DNA of 64,000 nt from Microbacterium sp. Leaf159 (GCF_001423615.1 NZ_LMOU01000002.1:129573-193572); one strand, 5' to 3'. Counted from the first letter of the stretch, positions 1 through 8,894 are shown. Notes: generated by a model from the sequence alone, not told the origin. Numbers and translations are program-made.

Positions 1-659
1 CAGCGGCGCATGATCTTGCGCGCGAGCCGCGTGCCGAGCATCTGCACGAGGTGCACGAACACCACGATCAGCACGATCGCCGCCCACATCACGAGCGGTT
101 CGAACTGACGGAAGCCGTAGATCTGGGCGAACGCACCGAGGCCGCCGCCGCCGATGAGACCGGCCATCGCGGTCATGTCGATGAGCGCGACGACGATGAA
201 GGTGTAGCCCAGGATGAGCGGCCCGAGGGATTCGGGGATCGCCACGGTGAAGAGGATGCGCCAGGGGCCGGCGCCCATCGCGCGGGCGGCCTCGATGACT
301 CCGGGCGAGACCGAGACGAGGTGCTGCTCGACGATGCGGCCGATCGCGAAGGCTGCGGCGAGACCGATGATGAACGCGCCGGCGGTGGTGCCGATGCCGG
401 TGCCGACCACCACGCGGGCGAAGGGCTGTGCCACGGCCATGAAGATCACGAACGGGATAGGACGGAAGAAGTTCACCGCGAGGTTCGCGACGACGGAGAC
501 GGGTCGGTTCTGCGCGAGCCCGCCGGGGCGGCTGACGTAGAGGATGACACCGATCGCGAGACCGAGGATGCCGCCGAGCACGAGTGCGAACGACGTCATG
601 TAGAGGGTTTCGAGCGCGGCCTTCCAGAATTCGGGCCACAGTTCGTTCAGACGATCCAT
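1..659 (-). CDS. metI: Methionine ABC transporter permease MetI (3' end cut by window)
   Basis: Membrane permease of the D/L-methionine importer MetNIQ. The reading frame runs from ATG at 659 to the window edge (219 codons), close to the usual MetI length of 215-225, so only the last few residues can be missing. It has five or six hydrophobic segments and the BPD permease signature around EAARAMGAGPWRI, the loop that contacts the ATPase. The start overlaps the metN stop as TGATG, so the two are translationally coupled. Gene order metQ-metN-metI is the family standard. Identification rests on this context plus the sequence; paralogous NLPA-type importers for other amino acids are the only real alternative. 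Confidence 0.93.
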   Translation of the reverse strand, partial: MDRLNELWPEFWKAALETLYMTSFALVLGGILGLAIGVILYVSRPGGLAQNRPVSVVANLAVNFFRPIPFVIFMAVAQPFARVVVGTGIGTTAGAFIIGLAAAFAIGRIVEQHLVSVSPGVIEAARAMGAGPWRILFTVAIPESLGPLILGYTFIVVALIDMTAMAGLIGGGGLGAFAQIYGFRQFEPLVMWAAIVLIVVFVHLVQMLGTRLARKIMRR

Positions 660-1702
660 CAGCGCGCCTCCTCTCCGGCGATCTCGGTGACTTCGACCCG
701 CTGCGAGATCTCCCCCAGCGTGCGGTCGATCACGGCGCTCTCACCGCGGATCGCGAGCGTGAGGTGGCCGAACGCCCTCCCGCGGATGTCGTTGATCCCG
801 CCGTACACGAGCTCGAAGTCGAGCCCTGCGCCCGCGAGGTCGAGGAACACCTGTGCCTGCGAGGAGTCTCCGTCGCGGAACGAGAAGGTGACGAGGCGGC
901 CTCGGTGCCGCTCGCGCAGCACGCCGAGCTCGGACGGCGAGGGGATGCCCTTCACGACCGTGCCGACGAAGCGCTGCGACGCGGGGTTCTGCGGGGCGGA
1001 GAAGACATCGAAGACATCGCCCTGCTCGATCACGCGACCGTTCTCCATGACCGCGACCTTGGTGGCGATCGTCTGGATGACGTCCATCTCATGGGTGATC
1101 ACGACGATCGTGACGCCCTGCTCCCGGTTGACCCGCTTGAGCAGATCCAGCACGTCGTGCGTGGTCTGCGGGTCGAGGGCGCTGGTGGCCTCGTCGGCGA
1201 GCAGGATGGCAGGGCCCGTGGCCAAGGCGCGGGCGATGCCGACGCGCTGCTTCTGACCGCCGGAGAGCTGCTCGGGGAAGGCCTTGGCCTTGTCGGCGAG
1301 GCCGACGAAGGTGAGGAGCTCGGCGACCCGCGTCTCGATGTCGGCCTTCGACCAGCCGGCGAGCTTGAGCGGGTACGCGATGTTCGCCTTGACGCTGCGC
1401 GAGGCGAACAGGTTGAACTGCTGGAAGATCATGCCGATCCCCCCGCGGACCTTGCGCAGCTCGCTCTCCCGGAGGGAGGTGATGTCGACGTCGTCGACCG
1501 TGATGGTGCCGCCGGTCGCGGGTTCGAGCGCGTTGATCAGCCGCACGAGGGTCGACTTGCCGGCGCCGGAGTATCCGATGATGCCGAAGACATCACCCTT
1601 CTCGATCGAGAGGGTGACGTCGTCGACGGCCACGACCTCGGCGTCTTCACGGGTGCGGGAGGGGTAGGTCTTCGAGACGTTCGTCAGGGTGACGATCGGC
1701 AT
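659..1702 (-). CDS. metN: Methionine ABC transporter ATP-binding protein MetN
   Basis: ATPase subunit of the methionine importer, 347 residues. It shows Walker A GYSGAGKST, the signature LSGGQKQR, Walker B with ILLADEATSALD, and a C-terminal NIL domain (about residues 265-345), the allosteric methionine-sensing module that marks MetN among polar amino-acid ATPases. An in-frame upstream ATG (1747) would add 15 residues starting MRHPIL. I prefer ATG 1702 because GGAG lies about 8 bases upstream and the protein then begins MPIVTLTNVSKTY as in the family. It lies downstream of metQ, separated by about 100 bp carrying two hairpins, and overlaps metI. Confidence 0.95.
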   Translation of the reverse strand: MPIVTLTNVSKTYPSRTREDAEVVAVDDVTLSIEKGDVFGIIGYSGAGKSTLVRLINALEPATGGTITVDDVDITSLRESELRKVRGGIGMIFQQFNLFASRSVKANIAYPLKLAGWSKADIETRVAELLTFVGLADKAKAFPEQLSGGQKQRVGIARALATGPAILLADEATSALDPQTTHDVLDLLKRVNREQGVTIVVITHEMDVIQTIATKVAVMENGRVIEQGDVFDVFSAPQNPASQRFVGTVVKGIPSPSELGVLRERHRGRLVTFSFRDGDSSQAQVFLDLAGAGLDFELVYGGINDIRGRAFGHLTLAIRGESAVIDRTLGEISQRVEVTEIAGEEAR

Positions 1703-1730
1703 GCGGTGCTCCGGTCTGCTTCGGGAACGA

Positions 1731-1765
1731 AGAATCGGGTGACGCACGAAGCGCCACCCGATTCT
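1731..1765 (-). terminator. Intercistronic hairpin between metQ and metN
   Basis: A perfect 11-bp inverted repeat (AGAATCGGGTG / CACCCGATTCT, arms 1731-1741 and 1755-1765) with a 13-base loop lies in the metQ-metN gap. A smaller GGGTG/CACCC hairpin sits at 1780-1794. There is no strong T-tract, so this is more likely a partial terminator or mRNA-stabilising element that lowers metNI relative to the binding protein than a full stop. Confidence 0.6.
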
Positions 1766-1801
1766 CCCTCATCGGACGGGGGTGTCTTGCACCCGGTCGT
1801 C

Positions 1802-2722
1802 CTACTTCTTGGCCTCGGTGTCCTCCTGGACCTTCTTCAGCGAGGCGACGAGGTCCTTGACCGGAGTCTGCAGCGGCACCGCGGTGTCACCCGACGACTC
1901 GATCAGACCGGCCTGCACGTCCTCGTTCGTCTGGAAGATCTCGACGAGCTTGAGGTACGTCTCGTTGTCGGCGTCCTCGGCGCGCGACGCGAAGATGTTC
2001 ACGTAGGGCAGCGCGTTCGGGTCCTCCGGGTCGTCCTGCGCGATCGCGTCATCGAAGGTCAGACCGGAGTCCTCGACGAAGTCGTTGTTGATGATCGCCG
2101 CGGCGACATCGGGCAGCGACGTGGGGATCAGGGCGGCCTCGAGGGCCGTGACCTTCACCTTGGACTTGTCGGTGTCGACATCGGCCAGGTCGGAGAAGAT
2201 CGTTCCGCCGCTCTTGAGCTCGATGAGACCGGCCGACTGCAGCACGAGGAGTGCGCGTGCCTGGTTCGACGCGTCGTCCGGAACGGCGACGGTCTCGCCC
2301 TCGGGGATGCTGTCGACATCGTCGTACTTCTTCGAGTACAGGCCCAGCGGGTAGATCGCGGTCGAGCCGATCGGCGTCAGGTCGGAACCCGAAGCGCTGT
2401 TGTACTCGGCCAGGTACACGATGTGCTGGAACTGGTTGAGGTCGATCTCCCCCTCGGTCAGTGCGGGGTTCGGCTGCTCGTACGAGCCGAAGTCGACGAG
2501 CTCGACCGTGATGCCCTCGTCAGCGGCTGCCTCGACGAAAGGAGCCCACTGTGCGTCTCCCTTGCCGACGACGCCGATCTTGACGGTCTCGTTCTCGGAG
2601 TCACCGCCGCCGGAGCCGGCGTCGGAGGATGCCGTCGCGCAGCCTGCGAGCGCGACGAAGAGCGGGACCGCGGCGAGCGCGGCGATGACGGACGTGGTCC
2701 GACGGGATGCTGTGATGGACAT
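1802..2722 (-). CDS. metQ: Methionine-binding lipoprotein MetQ (NLPA family)
   Basis: Cell-surface lipoprotein, 306 residues, that captures methionine and delivers it to MetNI. The N-terminus is a lipoprotein signal: basic MSITASRRTT, a hydrophobic stretch, then lipobox LAGC with Cys28 as the lipidated residue. A Ser/Gly-rich linker follows, then the NLPA fold with motifs such as ELVDFGSYEQPNPALTEGEID and FQHIVYLAEYN. ATG 2722 follows GAGGAA about 10 bases upstream. It is the first gene of the operon. I see no S-box or other SAM riboswitch in the short 90-bp upstream region. Confidence 0.94.
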   Translation of the reverse strand: MSITASRRTTSVIAALAAVPLFVALAGCATASSDAGSGGGDSENETVKIGVVGKGDAQWAPFVEAAADEGITVELVDFGSYEQPNPALTEGEIDLNQFQHIVYLAEYNSASGSDLTPIGSTAIYPLGLYSKKYDDVDSIPEGETVAVPDDASNQARALLVLQSAGLIELKSGGTIFSDLADVDTDKSKVKVTALEAALIPTSLPDVAAAIINNDFVEDSGLTFDDAIAQDDPEDPNALPYVNIFASRAEDADNETYLKLVEIFQTNEDVQAGLIESSGDTAVPLQTPVKDLVASLKKVQEDTEAKK

Positions 2723-2756
2723 GAGTGTTCGGGTTCCTCTCTTGGGGGACTCGAAT

Positions 2757-2812
2757 ACGTTAGGCAGCGCGACGCCGCGCGCGACAATCGAGTGTCACAG
2801 AGCGTCACAGCT
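2757..2812 (-). promoter_or_regulatory. Putative metQNI promoter with direct repeat
   Basis: On the minus strand TTGTCG (2782-2787) and TAACGT (2757-2762) could form a sigma-70 promoter, although the spacer of 19 bp is long. Just upstream (2791-2812) CTGTGAC occurs twice in tandem at about 10-bp spacing, i.e. on one helix face, a plausible regulator site. No regulator gene adjoins it. Confidence 0.4.
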
Positions 2813-2813
2813 C

Positions 2814-4634
2814 TCAGTCGTACTCCTCGATGCCCTGCAGCCGGACCTGTTCGAGGTCGAGCCGCGCCGCGATGCGACGCACGACGAGATCGTCGACCGT
2901 GCCCTCTCTGCGGAGCCCCAGGAGCACCTCGCGCTTGCGGTCGATGAGAGCGAGCTTGAGACGCGTGTGCTCTTCGTGCCGCAGCAGCGGAGAGCGCTGC
3001 ATGACGTCGACGTCGACCGATGTGGCGAGCATCTGCAGGGTCCTGACCTCGCCTTCGGGGCTCTCCCCGTCGGCGTCGATGCGAGTGGCATCCGGCAGAC
3101 GCAGCACCGTCTGCGCCGCATCCGATCCGCCGTCGCTCGCCTCGCGGTCACCGGCCGCCTCGGACATCGTGTTCCCGCTGCCCAGCGGATCCGGTTCGTC
3201 GAGCAGCACGTCGAGCGCCTGCGCCTCGGCATCGACGATGGCCTGTTCACGGGCCAGTGCGCGCGCGTTCGAGAACTCGAGCATCTGGTAGCCCTCGGCG
3301 CGCACCTTGTCGCGGATCTCCTGCCCGACGCCGTGCTCTGCCGCGAGGTCGTCGAGGGCCGCGAGTGCTGCTCCCGAGATGGCACGCTCCGCGAGCTCGT
3401 ACTCCTCGTCCTCTCTGTGGTCGACGGGGAACCGAGCCCACCGGACGATCGCGGGCAGCAGCGGGCCCTGCACGAGCAGGCTGAGCATGATGACGCCCGC
3501 GGTGACGAAGACGATCTCATCGCGGCCGGCGATCTCGCCTTCGGTCGCACTCGCCGCAGGGACAGACAGCGCGATCGCGAGCGATACGGCTCCACGCATT
3601 CCCGCGACGGTCGACACCGCCATCGAGCGCGCCCGCGCGCCGGTGGACGGGCGGGGGGTGATCCTGCGCTGGAAGAGGATGTTCATGACCTGGAAGAGGT
3701 AGCGCACGACCAGCAGCGTCACCCACACCCCGAGGGTGATGAGCACGAGGCGTCCGATCGCCGCGGCGGAGATCTCGTGCGCGACGAACTGCACCTCGAG
3801 CCCGATCAGCACGAACAGGGCTCCGTTGAGGAGGAAGACCCCGAACGGCCAGGCCGCGTCGGCCTGTCTGCGTGACGAGGCCGTGGTCACCCTCGGCGAG
3901 ACGTACGCGACGATGAGACCGGCGACGACGACTGCCAGCACTCCGGACGCATGCACGATCTCGGCGAGGAGGAAGGCCGAGAAGGGAATCAGCAGGAGTG
4001 CGACGTTGATGACGATCGTCGAAGACGTGCGGCGCAGCAGCAGGTATCCGAGGGCCGCGATCACGACACCGGCCGCGATTCCTCCGACATACGAGGTGAG
4101 CACCGACATCGTCACCGACAGTGGCGTGATGTTGCCGCCGAGCGCCAGCGACACGGCGATCGCGTAGAGCACGAGCGCGGTGCCGTCGTTGGTCAGGCTC
4201 TCGGCCTTGAGCTTCATGAACATCCGGCGCGGCAGCAGCCGGCCGAGTGCGGCGACGGCTGTGGCATCCGGCGGCGCCACAGCGGCACCGAGGATCAGGG
4301 CGGTCTCCCACGGCATCCCGAACAGCAGTCCGACACCCGCGACGGCGAAGGCGGATGCGACGACCAGCACCGTGCTCATCGGCAGGATGTAACGGAAGTC
4401 ACGGCGGATCGAGCGCAGCGACGTCGTCAGGCTCTCCCAGAACAGCATCACCGGGAGGAACAGCAGCAGCACGGTCTCGGGTGGAAGCTGGATCTCACGC
4501 AGCTGCGGCACGAAGCCGAGCAGCAAGCCGATGATGACGAGCACCAATGGCAGCGCCAGCCGCACTCGCGGCGCGAGCAGCGTGCCCACGAGGATCGTGA
4601 GTCCGATCAGGACGGTGACCTCGAGTCCTTCCAT
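2814..4634 (-). CDS. Na+/H+ antiporter, CPA1/NhaP-type
   Basis: Cation/proton antiporter of 606 residues. The first about 400 residues contain roughly 12 hydrophobic segments with features of the CPA1 family: VAPPDATAVAALGRLLPRR in the core, the ESLTNDGTALVLY segment carrying the ion-binding acidic residues, and GMRGAVSLAIALS. The C-terminal about 200 residues are hydrophilic and acidic, a cytoplasmic regulatory tail. ATG 4634 has an excellent Shine-Dalgarno, GGGAGGT, 5 bases upstream. It is separated by about 90 bp from metQ and by about 120 bp from the ABC-F gene, so it appears monocistronic. Whether Na+, K+ or Li+ is exchanged cannot be read from sequence. Confidence 0.9.
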   Translation of the reverse strand: MEGLEVTVLIGLTILVGTLLAPRVRLALPLVLVIIGLLLGFVPQLREIQLPPETVLLLFLPVMLFWESLTTSLRSIRRDFRYILPMSTVLVVASAFAVAGVGLLFGMPWETALILGAAVAPPDATAVAALGRLLPRRMFMKLKAESLTNDGTALVLYAIAVSLALGGNITPLSVTMSVLTSYVGGIAAGVVIAALGYLLLRRTSSTIVINVALLLIPFSAFLLAEIVHASGVLAVVVAGLIVAYVSPRVTTASSRRQADAAWPFGVFLLNGALFVLIGLEVQFVAHEISAAAIGRLVLITLGVWVTLLVVRYLFQVMNILFQRRITPRPSTGARARSMAVSTVAGMRGAVSLAIALSVPAASATEGEIAGRDEIVFVTAGVIMLSLLVQGPLLPAIVRWARFPVDHREDEEYELAERAISGAALAALDDLAAEHGVGQEIRDKVRAEGYQMLEFSNARALAREQAIVDAEAQALDVLLDEPDPLGSGNTMSEAAGDREASDGGSDAAQTVLRLPDATRIDADGESPEGEVRTLQMLATSVDVDVMQRSPLLRHEEHTRLKLALIDRKREVLLGLRREGTVDDLVVRRIAARLDLEQVRLQGIEEYD

Positions 4635-4714
4635 CTGAACCTCCCGGGTACCGCAGGATCAAGCTGTGCGATCCCGGATGGCATCGAACCCCGCCCAGAG
4701 CACAGCGCATCGCA

Positions 4715-4740
4715 CTGCCACCGTATTCCCACGGAGGCAG
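4715..4740 (-). terminator. Hairpin downstream of the ABC-F gene
   Basis: Interrupted stem CTGCC-A-CCGT / ACGG-A-GGCAG with a 6-base loop, just beyond the ABC-F stop on the minus strand. There is no T-tract. It is the only structure in the gap 4635-4757. Confidence 0.5.
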
Positions 4741-4757
4741 GATCGCGAGGGGTCAGT

Positions 4758-6569
4758 TCAGTCGAGCTCCTCCGTCAGCTCGAACCAGCGGAGTTCGAGC
4801 TCCTCGATCTCGGCCTGCTGATCGCTGATCGACTTCATCTTGTCGCCGAGGCCGGCGAAGTCCGACTGGTCGTGATCCGCGAGAGCGGTCTTCGCCTTGT
4901 CGACCTGCTGCGTGAGCTTCTGGATGCGACGCTCCAGCGACGCGACCTCCTTCTGCGCTGCGCGCAGGGCGGCACCGTCCAGGCTGGGGGCCTTCTTCTC
5001 TGTGTTGACGGCGGTCTGCGACTTGCCCGGCGCCGAGGTCTGCAGCTGACGCAGGCGCAGGTACTCGTCGACCCCTCCCGGAAGGTGTCGCAGATGCCCG
5101 TCGAGGATCGCGAACTGCTGATCCGTCACGCGCTCGAGGAAGTACCGGTCGTGGCTGACGACCAGCAGGGTTCCCGACCACGAGTCGAGCAGGTCCTCGA
5201 TCGCCGCGAGCATGTCGGTGTCGAGATCGTTGGTCGGCTCGTCGAGGATCAGCACGTTCGGCTGGTCGAGGAGCACGAGCAGCAGCTGGAGGCGACGCTG
5301 CTGACCACCCGAGAGGTCCTTCACCGGAGTCGAGAGCTGTGCGGAGTCGAAGCCCAGGCGCTCGAGCAGCTGCCCGGGGGTGAGCTCCTGTGCCTTGGAT
5401 CCCGAGCCCATCGTGTACGACGTGCGCAGACGCGAGATCACGACGCGCACCGGCTCGCGCCGCACGTCCTCAAGTTCGTCGAGGCGCTGGGTGAGAGTCT
5501 TGACCTTCACGGTCGTGCCGCGCTTCACGCGGCCGACGGTGGGCTCGACAGTGCCCGAGATGAGTCCGAGGAGCGTCGACTTGCCGGCGCCGTTGACACC
5601 CAGGATGCCGGTGCGCTCCCCCGGCGCGATGCGCCATTCGACGTCACGCAGCACTTCGCGCGTGCCGCCGTCTGCCGTCGGGTAGGTCACTCCGACGTCG
5701 AGCAGGTCGACGACGTCCTTGCCGAGGCGAGAGACGGCGAGCGACTGCAGCGACACCTTGTCGCGGATCTCGGGCACGTCGGCGATCAGCTCGTTGGCCG
5801 CGTCGATGCGGAACTTCGGCTTCGCGGTTCGGGCCGGAGCTCCTCGGCGGAGCCACGCGAGCTCCTTCTTGGCGAGGTTCTGGCGCTTGGCCTCGGAGGC
5901 GGCCGCCATCCGGTCGCGCTCGACGCGCTGCAGGATGTAGGCGGCATAGCCTCCCTCGAAGGGCTCGACGATACGGTCGTGCACCTCCCAGGTCTCGGTG
6001 CAGATCTCGTCGAGGAACCACCGGTCGTGGGTCACGACCATGAGTGCGCCAGAGTTCGGGCTCCAGCGCTTCTTGAGGTGCCCGGCGAGCCAGGTGATGG
6101 CTTCGACGTCGAGATGGTTGGTGGGCTCGTCGAGGGCGATGACGTCCCAGTCGCCCGTGAGCAGCTTGGCGAGCGAGACACGACGACGCTGGCCACCGCT
6201 GAGGGAGCCGATCTCTGCATCCCAGGGCAGGTCCTTGAGCAGTCCCTCGATCACATCGCGGATGCGGGGATCGCCGGCCCACTCGTACTCCGGGGTGTCA
6301 CCGACCACTGCAGCGCTGATGGTCAGGTCGTCGCTGAGGGTGTCGGCCTGGTCGAGGACTCCGATGGTCGTGCCGCCGCGCACCGTGACGCGGCCCGAGT
6401 TCGGTTCCTTGATGCCGGCCAGCATGCCGAGGAGGCTCGACTTGCCGTCGCCGTTGCGGCCGACGATGCCGATGCGGTCACCTTCTTCGATGCCGAGGGT
6501 CACGGAGTCGAAGACGACCCTGGTCGGATATTCGAGGTGAAGGGCTTCTGCCCCGAGAAGATGTGCCAT
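4758..6569 (-). CDS. ABC-F family ATPase (Uup-like, ribosome-associated)
   Basis: Soluble protein of 603 residues with two ABC ATPase domains in one chain and no membrane segment. Domain 1 has Walker A GRNGDGKSS and signature LSGGQRRRVSLAK; domain 2 has GVNGAGKST and LSGGQQRRLQL. A linker between them is rich in Arg/Lys (RRGAPARTAKPKFRID), and the C-terminal about 80 residues form a coiled coil (LERRIQKLTQQVDKAKTAL), as in Uup. ABC-F proteins act on the ribosome in translation or, in some members, antibiotic protection; the Uup-like tail favours a housekeeping role. A -10-like TACCCT lies 10 bases before ATG 6569, suggesting a very short leader. Confidence 0.9.
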   Translation of the reverse strand: MAHLLGAEALHLEYPTRVVFDSVTLGIEEGDRIGIVGRNGDGKSSLLGMLAGIKEPNSGRVTVRGGTTIGVLDQADTLSDDLTISAAVVGDTPEYEWAGDPRIRDVIEGLLKDLPWDAEIGSLSGGQRRRVSLAKLLTGDWDVIALDEPTNHLDVEAITWLAGHLKKRWSPNSGALMVVTHDRWFLDEICTETWEVHDRIVEPFEGGYAAYILQRVERDRMAAASEAKRQNLAKKELAWLRRGAPARTAKPKFRIDAANELIADVPEIRDKVSLQSLAVSRLGKDVVDLLDVGVTYPTADGGTREVLRDVEWRIAPGERTGILGVNGAGKSTLLGLISGTVEPTVGRVKRGTTVKVKTLTQRLDELEDVRREPVRVVISRLRTSYTMGSGSKAQELTPGQLLERLGFDSAQLSTPVKDLSGGQQRRLQLLLVLLDQPNVLILDEPTNDLDTDMLAAIEDLLDSWSGTLLVVSHDRYFLERVTDQQFAILDGHLRHLPGGVDEYLRLRQLQTSAPGKSQTAVNTEKKAPSLDGAALRAAQKEVASLERRIQKLTQQVDKAKTALADHDQSDFAGLGDKMKSISDQQAEIEELELRWFELTEELD

Positions 6570-6608
6570 GTTGCTTCCCAGGGTAGCCGGGCGCGCTGTG
6601 CACGCAGG

Positions 6609-7406
6609 TCAGACTAGGGCGGCCTCGATCGCAGGAGCATGGCGCGCCTGCATCCGGTCGTCCCAGTGGCCGAGGAGTTCGAACGTCGCGATCCGGAAGG
6701 CGAGAGCGCGGACCAGGAGCTGCCGGCCCACGTTCCTGGCATCTGCGAGCCGGATCATCTCGGCGGGCTCGAGGTCGTGCCAGCACGCGGCGTCGGCGAG
6801 GACGATCGCATCGCCGAAACCGACCGGACGCCAGTAGGGCGCCCAGTCGATGACGACCGGAGGCTGTCCCGGCTCGAACATCACGTTGCCGAGGAGATCT
6901 CCGTGGATGATCTGGGCTGTCGCCGAGACCGGGCGGAAGGCGGCGATCAGACGGCGGAGGGTCGCGTTCGCGGGCGGTGACTCCTCTTGCCAGGCGATCC
7001 TGTCGGATCTCGCCCACGGATCGTCGGCCTGATCGAGGAAGTCGGGGCGCTCGATTCCCCGGACCGCCTGGTGGAACGCCTCCCCCGCGTCGAGCACGTC
7101 GGTCACGCGCGTCTCATCCGCAGCGCCAGGGAGCCACTGCCAGGCCTCCCATCCGTCGACCGTCCACGCTCCGGATCGCGCCGCGATCGGACGCGGGGTG
7201 CGGAACCCCGCGGAGTGGGGCAGCCCGGCGAGGACGATCGCCTTCCACACCGTCTCGCCGTCGCCTGCGGACGGACGCAGCACCGTGTCGCCTGCCCGCC
7301 ACGTCAGCCCTCGACCGCCGGGAAGGTTCAGGATCTCGTCCTGATGCGCGCTCCCGATTCCGAACTCGGCGAGCGTGGCGCGTGAGGGTGGGAGTGCCGT
7401 GGCCAT
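6609..7406 (-). CDS. Aminoglycoside-phosphotransferase-fold kinase, substrate unknown
   Basis: Protein of 265 residues with a recognisable APH/choline-kinase core: catalytic loop IIHGDLLGNVMF (H, D and N in the expected order) and the metal-binding VIDWAPYW replacing DFG. The N-terminal lobe is short. Distant homologues in actinobacteria are annotated as TIGR02569-type or generic phosphotransferases of unknown substrate; nothing here suggests antibiotic resistance. The -10 hexamer TAGCCT (7413-7418) ends six bases before ATG 7406, so the mRNA is probably leaderless. It is divergent from the HNH gene. Confidence 0.75.
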   Translation of the reverse strand: MATALPPSRATLAEFGIGSAHQDEILNLPGGRGLTWRAGDTVLRPSAGDGETVWKAIVLAGLPHSAGFRTPRPIAARSGAWTVDGWEAWQWLPGAADETRVTDVLDAGEAFHQAVRGIERPDFLDQADDPWARSDRIAWQEESPPANATLRRLIAAFRPVSATAQIIHGDLLGNVMFEPGQPPVVIDWAPYWRPVGFGDAIVLADAACWHDLEPAEMIRLADARNVGRQLLVRALAFRIATFELLGHWDDRMQARHAPAIEAALV

Positions 7407-7412
7407 GGATCG

Positions 7413-7418
7413 AGGCTA
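7413..7418 (-). promoter_or_regulatory. -10 element of a leaderless promoter (APH-fold gene)
   Basis: TAGCCT on the minus strand, exactly six bases (CGATCC) before ATG 7406. This places the transcription start at or next to the A of the start codon. Confidence 0.65.
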
Positions 7419-7493
7419 TGGCAGACGGTTCTGCGAGGGAGTCGTTCTTTTGGGCACGGCCGGCCTTTTCATCCATTGCATATCGGGTATATC

Positions 7494-7509
7494 TCGAAAC
7501 TACGTTCGA
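7494..7509 (+). promoter_or_regulatory. SOS box (LexA operator)
   Basis: TCGAAACTACGTTCGA matches the actinobacterial/Bacillus-type SOS box TCGAAC-N4-GTTCGA at 11 of 12 defined positions. It lies directly after a TATATC -10 candidate (7488-7493) and 30 bp before the HNH start, where bound LexA would block transcription. Known analogy: 13E12/DUF222 genes in Mycobacterium tuberculosis belong to the LexA regulon. Confidence 0.75.
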
Positions 7510-7538
7510 ATGTCGGTGGTTGCTGATCTACTTATTGC

Positions 7539-8894
7539 ATGACAGCACTGCTCGACGCGACGGACTCCCAGATGGCGACACTCGCCGATCTGGTGACCTC
7601 GCTGCAGATCGCGGAGGCGACGGTGAGCAGCATGATGGCGGCTCGCGACGGCCTTCTCGCGATCGCCGGGCGACTGGCGATCGACATCGCGAAACAGGGT
7701 GACCATCCTGATCGCGGCGACCACTCGATCCGCACCATCGCCGCCGAGATCGCGACGGTGCAGCACGTCAGCGATCGCACCATCGAGCGGCGGATGGCAG
7801 CTGCGGGAATGTTGATCGACCTCTTCCCGACCGTGTGGGAGGCGCAAGGCCAGGGGCGCATCAGCGCCGCACATTCCCGGGTCATCGTCGACGCCGGGTC
7901 GCACATCGAGTCGCCGAGCGCCCGCCAGGCGTACGCGACGATCATGCTTCCTCTCGCCGAGGTCGAGTCCCCCAACAGGCTGCGCGCGCTGGCGCGTCGA
8001 GTGTCCGAGCGATTCGCTCCGACGACAGTGACGGAGCGACACCGCAAGGCGCGCGTTCAGCGGCGCGTCTGGGTGACCGACGGCGAAGACGGGATGGCCG
8101 GGTTGCATGTGCACGCGCCCGCGGCGCTGATCCACGGCATGTTCGACCGTCTCTCGCAGATGGCGCACGCACTGCGCGACGAGAACCTCCGCGCGAGGCG
8201 GGAGGCGAAGCGAGAAGGACGGGACTTCGAGGCCGACGACCGAACTGTCGATGAGATCCGTGCCGACCTTCTCGCCGACCTGGTGCTCAGCGGCGCACCT
8301 GCCGGGCATGACACCGAAGACGGGCTGCTCGCAGAGATCACGGCACGCATCGAGGTCACGGTTCCGGTGACGACCCTGATGGCAGATGACGCGAGTCCGG
8401 CGTCGAGTGGCCGGATGCCGACCGGTGAAGGCTGCGTGACGCCGCCGGCAGAACTCGACGGCGTGATCCCCATCGACGCCGATACCGCTCGAAAGCTCGC
8501 GGGCACCGCCACGGGGTGGGACCGGGTGATGACGCATCCGGTCACCGGGCGGGTGCTCGCGGTCGACCGATACAGGCCCGGTAAACACCTCCGACGACAT
8601 CTTCGCGCGAGAGACCAACGCTGTCGCTTCCCCGGGTGCGGGATCGCGGCACGGAAGTGCGACCTCGACCACAATCACGCAGCGTCGGCGGGCGGCGCGA
8701 CCTGCGAGACGAACCTCGCCTCGTTCTGTCGACGACATCACGTGCTCAAACACCACTCCCCCTGGCACGTCGAACAGAAGCCGGGCGGACTCGTCGAATG
8801 GACGAGCCCGACCGGCCGCACCTACATCGACACTCCCCCTGCACCGAACACGGTCACCTTCACCATGTCGGACGACGTGCGCGCCCCTTTCTGA
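7539..8894 (+). CDS. DUF222 / HNH endonuclease domain protein (13E12 repeat family)
   Basis: 451 residues. The N-terminal about 300 residues form the all-helical DUF222 domain typical of the actinobacterial 13E12 family. The C-terminal about 90 residues carry an HNH nuclease: RDQRCRFPGCG with the zinc-type cysteines, then CDLDHNHAASAGG and FCRRHHVLKHH. All key His/Asn/Cys residues are present, so the nuclease looks intact. A LexA-type box precedes it (7494-7509), so induction by DNA damage is likely. These proteins are abundant and mobile in Microbacteriaceae; their biological role is not established. ATG 7539 lacks a clear Shine-Dalgarno. Confidence 0.85.
   Translation: MTALLDATDSQMATLADLVTSLQIAEATVSSMMAARDGLLAIAGRLAIDIAKQGDHPDRGDHSIRTIAAEIATVQHVSDRTIERRMAAAGMLIDLFPTVWEAQGQGRISAAHSRVIVDAGSHIESPSARQAYATIMLPLAEVESPNRLRALARRVSERFAPTTVTERHRKARVQRRVWVTDGEDGMAGLHVHAPAALIHGMFDRLSQMAHALRDENLRARREAKREGRDFEADDRTVDEIRADLLADLVLSGAPAGHDTEDGLLAEITARIEVTVPVTTLMADDASPASSGRMPTGEGCVTPPAELDGVIPIDADTARKLAGTATGWDRVMTHPVTGRVLAVDRYRPGKHLRRHLRARDQRCRFPGCGIAARKCDLDHNHAASAGGATCETNLASFCRRHHVLKHHSPWHVEQKPGGLVEWTSPTGRTYIDTPPAPNTVTFTMSDDVRAPF

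Noticed and set aside
2723..2813. SAM riboswitch before metQ
   Set aside because: The 90-bp region lacks a kink-turn and paired arms of any S-box class I know.
4676..4700. tRNA-like T-arm (GGTTCGATGCC) on the minus strand
   Set aside because: Flanking bases do not form the T-stem and no acceptor, D or anticodon arms are found.
584..6617. Long plus-strand open frames over metN-metQ, the antiporter and the ABC-F gene
   Set aside because: Antisense shadows of recognisable proteins; no motifs, low-complexity composition.
4758..7406. Antibiotic resistance pair (ABC-F plus aminoglycoside kinase)
   Set aside because: The ABC-F protein has a Uup-type coiled-coil tail and the kinase lacks aminoglycoside-family features beyond the shared fold; both look like core genes.
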